Positions 1-10,005 of a DNA stretch of 31,212 bases are shown here, piece by piece; position 1 is the stretch's first letter, and each line of letters begins with the position of its first letter. Origin of the DNA: Bigelowiella natans CCMP2755 (lineage: Eukaryota; Cercozoa; Chlorarachniophyceae); the NCBI GenBank assembly GCA_000320545.1, contig ADNK01003113.1, positions 20,001 through 51,212 of the forward strand, given 5' to 3'. The position numbers were made by a program, and so were the translations under genes. The notes under the pieces were generated by a model, which saw only the letters and a program-made list of their open reading frames with translations, was not told where the DNA came from and searched no databases.

Positions 1-722
1 TGATGGAAACCCGTCAGGCACTTATCAATTGGGATATGCACAAACATAGTGATTGGGCAGGTTGCAAATCATCCTTTACTTTCTCAGAGTTCCAATCTTT
101 AATATTATTGTTCTCAGGAATTTATCTTGAATCCGGAAACCGTCGAGCATCCGGGAGTGAGGAAGTAGATCAACGCTCCCTTGCAACTCTTGCAAAAACT
201 TTCTTGAGGTACACTCTGTCTCATATCTCTGAATAAGATAATTCAACCAAATGCTCGTTTTATAATAAGGTTTATATGGGTGGTCAATCCTTGCCGCACT
301 GTGTATTCGGTGCTCGACTAATCCCTTTATTTCATCATTCGTTCATGAGTAATTTCGACACACGCGCAGATATTGGATGAAGAATGCGGAGGGGGAAGTG
401 GAGACGATCATTCAAATACCCTAAGAATGCATTCGTGTGTATCATATGCAACTCTAAAAGGCCATCTTTTCGAAGGAGAGGTGATATAACATATCCCTTT
501 GAGAGCAAGCAAAATAAAGTTTATACATTGCAGGAGATGCTCCGAGTGATTTGGGAAAAGCCCAAAAATGTGGAGAATTGCGATGAGAATAACAGGGTAA
601 GTTAAAAGTTGATTGACTTTGTCTACTTTAGTGATGTGCGTATTCAGAGTAATGGTCGAGTTATATTCGAGCTCCTAAGTCTATCACAAGGTAATTAACT
701 ATAGTACCGTGTAAATGTTACA
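1..722. other. Unresolved left edge; possible gene fragments
   Basis: Two short open stretches on the plus strand (3-236 and 384-605) could be exons of a gene cut by the window edge. The first contains a pyrimidine-rich AG at about 116 followed by coding-like sequence. The second runs into a strong donor-like GTAAGT at 597. Neither shows a recognised domain, and no continuous exon chain could be built. They are recorded only as possible gene remnants. Confidence 0.2.
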
Positions 723-723
723 G

Positions 724-724
<1 letters not shown>

Positions 725-758
<34 letters not shown>
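725..758. repeat. CA/TG microsatellite
   Basis: A perfect (CA)n dinucleotide run of about 17 units. It lies in sequence with no supported gene. Confidence 0.95.
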
Positions 759-759
<1 letters not shown>

Positions 760-1019
760 TTCTTGATTCCATTGGATTTTTATTTATATAAACGCCACCA
801 ATACCAAGGCAAAGGATTGAGAGGAAAAATTGCATTCAAGCTTGGATCTAAGATGCAAATGAAGTTTTTTCAAGAGCAAGTAAGATTAAATGGGCATGCA
901 CGCTAATCTAAACATTGGCGGGGAGAAAAACAAAGTTGGTGGCTGATACATAATTTTTAGGCGGATACAATGGTCAAGCTAGTTCAATCAGAGGGTAGCG
1001 GCATCATAAAATCATGAGA

Positions 1020-1460
1020 TTCACTTGCTTTTCTGCCAGTGTAATAGCTAACAGACGCGCTCTAGCGCTGCTCATGATTCTTGTGCCATCGATCACTCAA
1101 CGCGCAACGCAGAAGAGAAAGAAAGTAGTTCCTGTCGGAAGTGATCAAAACATAGCATGCTAGCTAGCATGAACGCAGTTTCTCAAATCATGAAAAGTGA
1201 GCACAAAGAAAATCATTCTTGCTGATTTTCACCCATGCTAGCATGCTACATTGGTCAAATTGGAACATGCAAGTGCACGCGCGTGTGCTTGACGTGCCAT
1301 GGTGCAACTGTGCAACTGCACACACGAACGTGCCCACCAGCTAGCTAGTCAAAACTAACGTGCGACATGGCCACTTTTGCCAACGATGCCGACGTGCACA
1401 TCACATGCCTGAATTGTGTGAGCGAGCAACAAAAGCGAATCGTGTTCACAACGCAGCACA
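1020..1460. repeat. Palindromic-word island A
   Basis: Non-coding block unusually rich in the self-complementary words CATG, CTAG, TGCA, AGCT and GCATGC, for example GCATGCTAGCTAGCATG near 1157 and CATGCTAGCATGC near 1233. It has no fixed repeat unit and no open reading frame that looks coding. Similar blocks recur at five other places in the window. Confidence 0.6.
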
Positions 1461-1906
1461 CTTCATTCATGAGCACGGAAATGATCACCGCGAGCACAAA
1501 TTCTCGACATCTTCTTAGAAAACAAATTGAACATTGAACATTGAAGATTTAACAAAGCATCGATCAAATCTACATGCGCCAGAACCACACAGGAGACAGG
1601 CGTGTGGTCAAAACTCATGGATGGATTTTCTCCCAGAAAGCGAGCTAAGTGCATAATTTGTCGGTTTTCTAACATTTTCTCCCACGTGCAACGCGACTCG
1701 GAACTAGGAGAAGATGTAGTCGTTGTCATGACAGAGATTTGCGACAACAAAATCATGTTTTATTGCTGTAAAATAGAGGGCATTTCTGCAGTACTGACCA
1801 GAATTTTGCATAAAATGTTTCTCATTGAATAGATAAGAAGTCGAGTGCCAACGCAAGACCCCCCCCTTCCTGTCTTATCGACCTGTGTTCTGTTGCCTCG
1901 CTGGGC

Positions 1907-2810
1907 ATGTGGTTGCATGTTTCCTCTGCGATGAGGATATCGTCTAGAATAGCCCAAAGCAACACGTTGAAGAAAAGAGTGCTTTTTAGATTGAAGGGAA
2001 CGGAAGCTAGAGCGGGCACGATTCAAGGAGGATCGTGCAATGTAATACGGCCTGCATGGCGTCGCTGGATGAATGCATACGAGCGCTGTCTCGAGAGACG
2101 ACCGATTCTAACCAAAAGCATTACGGGGGGTATCCTATTTGGGCTTGGGGACATTCTTGGACAAACACTTAGTGGCCAGATGCAATATCAGGTCTACTGG
2201 GAACTAGTTTGATTGTTGTTCTGAATACATGTTCTAAAACCACTCTTATCGTGCTTTATTATACTAACAAATGCAATCTGTTACAATCTATCTATTACAC
2301 GCTATAGGGATTTGACCAGCTACGCTTTATCCGAGCTACCCTTTTTGGTGGGATATTCTACCCATTACCGGCACACATTCACTACAACTTTCTCGAGGTA
2401 TACATTGTCACCAAAAGCCCTTCTCTGCAATTTATAACACAATTCTTCATGGTGGATGGGCAGTGGCTCACCGTTAGGGTTGGCATCTCGACTTCTCGCG
2501 CGCCATTCTTCAAGGCATTCGTTGAGCAGTTCGTCTATTGGTAGTGCCATTCCTAGCAAATTCTTACCGAGTTCTCAGAGTATATTCGCTATCGTTCAGG
2601 TCTTACCTTTCGAATGCATACTATCACGCAGTACTAGGAGCTTTGCAGGGATTTACCGTCAACCAGGTGAGACAGTCTCAAACATTTGAGACATACGAGT
2701 GGCAATGCCTTTGTAATCGATAGGTTTATGATCGTGTGGCATCAACCCTATGGGATACATTGAAGGCGCAATGGGTCTTTTGGATTCCAGTTCAGCTTGT
2801 CAATTTCAAG

Positions 2811-2857
<47 letters not shown>

Positions 2858-3260
2858 TGTTGTCAACAGAGGGGAATTAATGAATTTAGCCCTCCTTTTG
2901 ACTGAGTTGCAATTCAGAAAGCCGATGTTTTTCGCTTAGGATCTGAATAAATTGTGCAATCGATATCATTACACGTGTGCTATGAAAATTCAAATCCTGA
3001 ATTCGCTTCTCGTTCTCTTTGGAGTTCTCATTGATATGGCTTGGGATATTCTCGCTAATCATAACAGATATGTCCCCGTCCGTCACCAGCTGAACTTCGT
3101 ACTTGTGGTATGTATTGGTGTAGGATAAGACTTACACTTGACCCTGATCTAATGCCTTGAACAGGTTTCCCTTGTCTGGACTAGTTTTCTCTCTCTTGCT
3201 TTTCCTCCTGATTTAGTCGTTGCTGAAGAAGGGGAAGAGGTCGAGCGAGGAAGGGGCTAA
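1907..3260 (+). CDS. Mpv17/PMP22 family membrane protein
   Basis: Seven exons: 1907-2191, 2308-2397, 2464-2540, 2600-2666, 2724-2809, 3068-3107, 3165-3260; all introns are GT-AG and the joined frame gives about 246 residues. Family motifs appear in order: an N-terminal segment of the type WRRWMNAYERCLERRP followed by a glycine-rich first membrane segment ending in GLGDILGQ; a second segment with FYPLPAHIHYNFLE; then AYYHAVLGALQG; and the family's C-terminal block, with WIPVQLVNFKYVPVR and later VWTSFLSL. Members are small four-helix proteins of the mitochondrial inner membrane or peroxisome, thought to form channels or to affect organelle metabolite balance. The roughly 50-residue basic N-terminal extension could be a mitochondrial targeting peptide, but this is inference. 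A second ATG at 1930 is a possible alternative start. The fifth intron holds a TA microsatellite. Confidence 0.9.
2813..2854. repeat. TA microsatellite in Mpv17 intron
   Basis: (TA)n run of about 40 bases just after the donor of the fifth intron (2810-3067) of the Mpv17-family gene. Confidence 0.95.
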
Positions 3261-3270
3261 GATTCGGATT

Positions 3271-3280
3271 TTGTAAATAA
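3271..3280 (+). promoter_or_regulatory. Possible poly(A) signal TTGTAAATAA
   Basis: The decamer TTGTAAATAA begins 11 bases after the Mpv17 stop. The same decamer occurs 29 bases after the stop of the hydrolase gene (15913-15922). TGTAA is a known polyadenylation signal in some algae; the assignment here is inference. Confidence 0.35.
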
Positions 3281-3589
3281 GAGTCAGGTGTCAGAGGCAA
3301 GGCCAGCAGAAATTATAAATTAAGGAAAGATCCTTGAATAGTAAAAAAAGTGGATCCATGTAAAAATTCATGTACATATTTATTCACAAGTTAAGAAAAC
3401 TACTAACAGCACACGCCTAGAAGGCAGCCAGCTCCAGCTGGAGCTGGTCAATGAGGGAGTCGTAATTGATTTAAAATTCCCTCTTGCTGCACATGAATCA
3501 TTGATTATTGAGCATAATAGCGTCATCGTTCGCTCCCATGCTTTGAGATAAGTGTGATCAATGATCAAAACTAGAAAACATTATCTTAA

Positions 3590-4310
3590 ATAAATGGATG
3601 TGCTCTGTTAGCCATGTCTAGCTAGCTAGATGTCTAGATGTGTTGCATGATCGAAAAGGATGCATGACATGCCTAGATGAAACTAATCTGTGCTAGCTAG
3701 CTAGTAATCTAATGATGTCACTAACGTCGAGACGTTGCCACGCTAGCTAGCTAGCTAGCTAGCTAGCACGCATTGGGCATGTAGAACAATCTAGGTAATG
3801 TCAGCTAGATAGCTAGCAGGCTGCACACTGTAGTGGTTTGCCTAGCTTTTCCAGTTCTAGAGTTGTGAGGTCACAATTACTAGATTAGACACATCTAGAC
3901 ATCAAGTTTAACTAGTTAAAAAAACTAGTAAAAGTATGCATCGTTCTCTATTTCTCTAGTTCTCATTGAATATTGTCACACAAACATGACACCTATCTAG
4001 CGATGCTTGTTGTACTTTTGTACGCCACCGCCGATAGTTGTGCTCTAGTGCTACAAACTAGCAAATGCAACAATTCGCGGATACCAGATACGTCGTTGCA
4101 GGATGTAGCAAAGCAGCTTCTAAGGGTGGACAGATGTGTGGAAAATGCATGAACGATGCACCAAAAGTCCGCGTCATCATTGTCCTCATTTCAGCATGAT
4201 CCTAATTCGACTTTATGCGTACAAAACCGCTAGCCACATAGGAGAAGGCAGCAGGATCGAGGTAGAAGCAGCCATATTTATTGTTCCACGCTTTGGCAGG
4301 TTCAATTATG
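3590..4310. repeat. Palindromic-word island B with (GCTA)n run
   Basis: Non-coding block between the convergent 3' ends of the Mpv17 and cyclic-nucleotide-binding genes. It is dense in TAGCTAGC, TCTAGA, CATG and TGCA words and includes a perfect run of GCTA units at 3742-3767, which is entirely self-complementary. No coding potential was seen. Confidence 0.65.
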
Positions 4311-4474
4311 GCTAATTCGTGTCACATGCGATCCATGCGGATTATAATAATTGAAGTTTAAATTTGAATAATTTAAGGAGATTTATCTAACGCGCTTCGC
4401 GCTTCGTAAACATTTATGTTTACATGGCTACCATGTTGGAGGAACAAAATATGTTCTTAGAAATAGATTCGCCA

Positions 4475-7400
4475 TCACTTTTTCGGCGTGGTAGGAGTAT
4501 TGCTACTTCGTTGTTGCATCAGAGCCCGAAAGTGTTCCAATAGTTTAGGCTCAAGCTCTGATAAATTAATGCTTGCGTTGGTAATAAATGATTAAAGTTC
4601 AACTCTAATCCCTTACTTAAAAACTTGGAGAAGTTTTCCCTTGTTATTGAGAGTAATGTACATTGAGTAGATGATGTAACCTATAATACATAATGCCATG
4701 AATTTAGGAATCAAGGAATTTTGATTGTATACTGTTGCGCTTCTAGTTGTGTCTTCGAGCAGGGCTATCTCTCCGAAGCTAGATTATGAAGTGTGAAGTG
4801 TGAAGTGTAAGAACAATCAATTCATCTCGAAGTAATCTCAATACCAGTCGTTCTCCCCCAGCGATGAGAGGTTAACAGGATTACCATCCGGCGATACAGC
4901 AGTTACCTTTGCCTATTCGGACATCCTCAAGGAACACTCATGTTTATATAAAAATGGGCTACTCTGACCTCTCCGTCGATAATTATGTAAAATTTGTCTC
5001 CTCTCTCCCCTTGCGTCATTATTTCTTCTCCAATCTGTTAATGTCAACAAATTATGACGGCAGCACTTTTTGAACAAAATGACTAACCTTGAATTCTTCA
5101 AAGGTAAATAACGTTGCCAACAAATCGAGTTTGTTCCATGGTTTATTCTCATTTACAAGATTAAAGTATGGAATCTTTGATAAACTGATTACAGAGAAAA
5201 TAGAATCAGATAGATAATGGATGATATTAGATCATACCGTTTTGCAGTTCGACCATAGATGCGATTTTGAAACTCTCTGTTTTTAGATATTATTATCGAA
5301 AGCACTTATAAATACTACGCACATAGATGAACACATAGCTTCTCTTGCTTCTCTCCTCTATTACCTTTCAGCTCCGGGTACCAAAGATAAGAAACATTGA
5401 AAATTTTTCTGTGTTTAAATCAAATTTTATTAAAACAATTTTATAAGTTGGCAGTCATAACATTTTATTATATTTTTTTGAGCTACTATATAAACGACAC
5501 TTACTTTATCCAATTTAAGCAGAAGAGTATCTGCTGTTGCCCGAACAGTTGCAGATCTCTTCACATTTCCCATCAATGACATTTCTCCAAACCAATCACC
5601 GTCTTCGTGGGAAGAAAATATCATTTTAAGGAATTAATTTCTGTGTAAGGAAGGGAAAATACCTTTTAATGTGTTTAACTCTATGGATCTCTTAACATCG
5701 CCGTTTACACAAGAACTTACCTGAAGAAACAAATTCTTACATGTCACCACATGTTGATCCCATGAATCTTACCGAGCAACTGCCGCTGGCAATGATGTAC
5801 AATGCATCTCCGTTGTCCCCGGCATGGAATATTGTATCACCTAATTAGAGTTCCTTCACGATTTGGACAACAATGATCCTTGTAATTATTGCTACAGATT
5901 CGAACCCTTCTTTATTTCTTTGTACTTCAACATAGCGCCAAGTAATTCGAGCTTTGATTCATCAAATTTTTGAAGAGGTCCGATTTCTTTCTTCATCAGG
6001 GAGGCAAAGATGGGGATAGTCCTAGTTCAAGTATTGTCAGATGTGTGAACTTCTAGAGTTCCCGATGGAATTTGAGTGTTTATTACCTCAAACTTGATGC
6101 TGTACGACGCTTGATAAGTTCCGAAAACACTTTCGATTCCTGCGACAATTATACATCGGAAACTTTGTATTACGATATGCTGGTTTTACCTGAAGTTGTG
6201 GAAATATTCCCAGAAATCGCGTGAAATTCTCTTTTTCCATTTTGAGTACTTGACATCTCTAAAAAATAAATATATGTAAGTAGGTGAAATTAACATTTTG
6301 TGAAGTAATAACAAATAATCACCTGTACGGCTGTGACAGTCGCTGTCCTTCTTGATTGAGAAACCAATGCTATTTCTCCGAGTAGACTCCTGCGGAAAAC
6401 ATAGACCACTATTTAGGGGAAGGTTTATTTCCGTAGCAAAGTCATACCCTTTCTGGAGAGTCGCTAGATGCTTCTCGCCATTGCTACTCTTAGCACTGAC
6501 TGCAACTGATCCTGGAAAGAAAAAATTCATCATTTTTATCAAATTTTAAAATAATCAGAAATATACCTTCGACAATGTAGTACAATCCATCAGCTATATC
6601 ATCCTGGTGGCAAATTACGTCCCCTTCCATATACATTTCTGTAGACGCATATTTCTCGGCATAGGATAAAAAACATTTCTTACTATAGAATAAGTCCTTA
6701 CCAAAACTAACAAGGTTTTGCAACTGAAGGAGCTGCAAATCTGGAACCTAAAGCAAAAATTGAAACTTGTCGAAATTGAACTTAATCTAGATCAAACCTC
6801 TTTGAAGAATGGAATTTCACTCAAACGGACTCTGATATTACACAATGTTGAAGCATAGCGATCAATATCTCGCAAAATATTCGAATATTCACTGATGAAA
6901 GTGCGTGATTACGTAAACGCCCACATACTAAACTCAGATAGTACGGAAAAACCTGCTGTCACTGGCAGAGGAAGTGATATGTATTCCTAAAGCTGGGTTT
7001 TCCCTTACAGCTTCCTGAAGCATAAGAATTTTGGATATTTAGTGTGATTTATGGTGTGCTGCAACTCATCATGTAATTGTTCTGATCATCACTAGTAATT
7101 GATCCTACTTCATATTCCTTCGTTGTTATTTGAAGCAGCTCACATTTTTCAAGAGCTCTTGCTGTAACTGGAGCAAATCTGGTGCAATCGTGAAAGTAAA
7201 TACATTAGAAGTTTAGTATATTTCAATGATGACAAACCCAGTTTTATCTGTGGAAAGCGTAAAAGCTCCAAAGTAGTCCCCATTTTCTAAGATTGTCCAA
7301 AGTTTGATCAGAGGGTAATGATTTTTATCTCCATATTTCTACAGACCTTTGATCGCAAGGATTTGATCCTTTGATTTGCCTTCGTTGCCTTTGGTTTCAT

Positions 7401-8401
7401 TGCCACCATTGATGGCTGAAATCTAACAACAAATTATGAAAATGAACATTTCTATATTAGTTTTCACACCTTCATTGAGACTCAGGATTCATACCTGGAC
7501 CTTCCCAGAGATGACAATGAACAAACCAAATTTGGATTCCCCCTGAGTGAATGTAATACAAGTCGTGTTTTCGCTTTCCTTTCAATGAATGGTAATACCT
7601 GCCTACAGATCAGGTCTTCCCGCTCATATTTCTTCCTCGAGAAAAGTTTTTTGATTTTCTTTCGATTCTATTAGAGGATTTTTATGAGGTAAAATGGTCG
7701 TTATCATTTTACTATGAGATGGATTTTCTGACCCTTGTGTCCATTTCTGCGAAGAATGGAATACAAAGACTGAGAACATCCGATTTTACACCCGAACTTA
7801 ATGAGCTATTTCTTGCTTTAGGCATCCCATTTTTATTTGTTGTTCTTCTCTTAGACGATCCGCAGATTGTTGACGCAAAAAATCCTTTAACACACATCAT
7901 GAATGATCTAGAGACATCTTTAACTGCTTATGTTCCAAGCAATGACAAGGGATATTTAACATCTTAAGTATCGCTATCATGATATCATGATGCCTACCTG
8001 CCGAATGAAATTGCCCCATTGCTTGATAACAGAAAGCTTGTGGCTTACAAATTTAGACTGAACTTCACGAGTCACAACCCGCTGAGATTCAGAAATGCCC
8101 TATTTTCTGCACTTCCTGGGGTAGAGTTACCGAGAAACTGCAAAAAACACCCACATGATCCTTGTTGTACTTGAACAGGTAAACGGTTTTTCTTTTGCGA
8201 CCATTTTCAACGATTTTTGGTGCTTCCCGCGCGGTTTGTAATTGTCTCAAGTTTTCCTCTTCAAATGATGTCTTAGTTTAGAAAGGGCCAGGAACCTCTA
8301 GTTGGTGTTTCGTTCTCATGAATTTCTGGTAAATTTAAGACGCTGACTGGCTGGAATGGTGTTCGTGGGAGAATTTTGAACTGAAGTCTCGGTGTTTTCA
8401 T
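4475..8401 (-). CDS. Four-domain cyclic-nucleotide-binding protein, no kinase
   Basis: About 30 exons read from ATG 8399-8401 to TGA 4475-4477. Main exons: 8296-8401, 8131-8258, 7998-8081, 7817-7884, 7733-7769, 7599-7667, 7495-7542, 7347-7422, 7238-7286, 7109-7178, 6953-7014, 6798-6891, 6712-6747, 6567-6654, 6448-6511, 6323-6389, 6190-6258, 6087-6139, 5906-6021, 5773-5840, 5663-5720, 5505-5602, 5365-5408, 5238-5276, 5088-5184, 4969-5034, 4845-4912, 4733-4778, 4617-4680, 4475-4557. They sum to 2115 bases (704 residues) with no frame conflict. After a 130-residue N-terminal region come four cNMP-binding domains, at about 130-250, 290-405, 424-545 and 565-680. The phosphate-binding cassettes of domains 2-4 are intact (LGEIALVSQSRRTATV, FGEMSLMGNVKRSATV, FGEIALLEDTTRSATV). 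Domain 1 has GAFTL in place of GE-AL and lacks the arginine. Thr or Ser after the arginine is the PKG-type (cGMP) pattern. The tail ends 20-30 residues after domain 4, where a PKG would continue into its kinase. The first five exons are the least certain. Confidence 0.85.
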
Positions 8402-8563
8402 TCCATATTTCCTCAAAATGTCAATAGACACATGAAAAATGGAGGCGAATTATTAAATGGTGACATGGTAAATGAGACATAACGCGAAGATGGAATTCTT
8501 AAAAGTTAGGGAATTGTAAGTCTGACGTACTTCATCGAATACAAGGCCATAACCCAAGTTACT
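8402..8563. promoter_or_regulatory. Divergent promoter region
   Basis: The 162 bases between the start codon of the minus-strand cyclic-nucleotide-binding gene and the proposed start of the small plus-strand gene. No clear core promoter motif was identified; the assignment rests on gene orientation only. Confidence 0.35.
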
Positions 8564-9203
8564 ATGTCTGAACGGATGGACGTCCAAAACGTTACATCAC
8601 TTAGTTCCATGAAGAGGAAGGGCACTGAGAGTGAGGTGCTAGAGGTACCAATAGTTAAACAACCAATCTTTTAGCATTTTAATCTGACGAAACTTCAAGC
8701 CTCGCAAATCTATCTTCGTTAGATGCATGATTTTATTTCATTGACTCTGCAAGTTGAACACAAAACGAAACTACGAAATCAATAAATGCAACTGAAACCT
8801 TCAATTACGAAACAAAGCCATGATTATGAATTGCAGAAAATCATCCAAGATATGGAATGCTTAGAATCAAACAATCACATACTGAAAAAGAGCTCTGAAT
8901 TACTTTTAGCTGTAATTGAAGATGTAACTCATCCATTTCTCATTTGTTCTTTTCAGTGCAATTATGGTCATCTTTTTTTTTCATGTGTTTAAGGTTTTGG
9001 TTCCTCGTGTGTTTGATTACAATGGCCGTCGAAAGGAAAGAAAAAAGCAAGATCAACAAGTTGTAAGTGGAAGAGAGGAGGAGAAAGAAGAAGAAGAAGA
9101 GGAAGAAGAAAAAGAAGCTGTGCCAATGAAAGGACGCTTAGATGTTGACGGCTCATTCAAATGTTATGTTCATCAGCAATCACGGTTCGATCTGCGATGC
9201 TAG
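8564..9203 (+). CDS. Small unknown protein, coiled coil and acidic run
   Basis: Proposed exons 8564-8644, 8837-8923 and 8994-9203 keep phase 0 throughout and give about 125 residues. The start reads MSERMDVQNVTSLSSMKRKG. The middle exon is heptad-like (IIQDMECLESNNHILKK). The last contains a basic patch (NGRRKERKKQDQQ) and then a glutamate/lysine run encoded by a GAA repeat. A GTAAGT donor at 9064 could define one further intron. No family was recognised. The basic and acidic patches fit a nuclear or chromatin protein, but that is only a guess. Confidence 0.35.
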
Positions 9204-9204
9204 C

Positions 9205-9860
9205 GACGGGAGCACATGATGCAAGCAATTCACAGGTTGTGCATGTGATTGTAGACACAGAAGGTCAACAACATTTGCCGCTATGTTTGCTGGGTGTGTC
9301 GAAACTTGGGGGAGATGTATTCCCACACCCTGACAAAATTAAGACTTTGATGAAAATGAAAAATGCACAACAAAGCGATGTGTTTCATTGAAAACCATGT
9401 GAGGAAAATTTTGATTGGGCAGAGACCTGAGAGAAATGTGCTGAAAATCACATCACCTTGCTTTCTACAATGAACATGCACACGCTCATTCCACACATGT
9501 GTGCATCATTTTGCACCTGCATGCATTCTAGCAGTGCCCATTTGAGGCATCGCATGATGTGAGGTGTCTGAAGTTGAAATTGGATGGAGAAATTTGAAGT
9601 TTGCATCTTCACTTGAGCACAGCTAGTTGGGGAGCTTGCATTCTAGTGTTTGGGTTGCTCAACTGACCATTAATGATTGTCAATGCAATTAGGTCTAGAG
9701 AAGTGCACTAGTGCATGCTGCAATTCAATGCCATTTTGACATTTTGCACAAATTTGAATTAAACATTTCCGGTGATCTAGTCATGCGATGAGTCAAGCAT
9801 GCGGCGATTCAGTGACCGTGGCAGGCGCGCCATTTTCATTTTGCAGCGAGATGGTGATGC
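9205..9860. repeat. Palindromic-word island C
   Basis: Non-coding block with many CATG, TGCA, GCATGC and CACATGTG words, for example GTGCACTAGTGCATGC near 9704. It sits between the small plus-strand gene and the 3' end of the sterol dehydrogenase. Short open frames inside it show no protein-like features. Confidence 0.5.
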
Positions 9861-10005
9861 TGCATAACATTTGCAAATTGATGCAAGGGCGACAGTATTT
9901 TTTTAGATTCATGCTGATCGCTAATCTTTTCACGGAAATGCAGGGTATACTGACCGATATAGCTCAGAAATGTGTGCTGTGCATGTTGGCAGCAACCAAA
10001 CAGAT

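Noticed and set aside
3300-4474. Search for a protein kinase domain downstream of the cyclic-nucleotide domains
   Set aside because: No kinase motif (glycine loop, HRD, DFG) was seen on the minus strand; the region is palindromic-word DNA.
7719-7967. 82-codon plus-strand open frame with hydrophobic stretch
   Set aside because: Antisense to exons of the cyclic-nucleotide-binding gene, whose motifs and phases are consistent on the minus strand.
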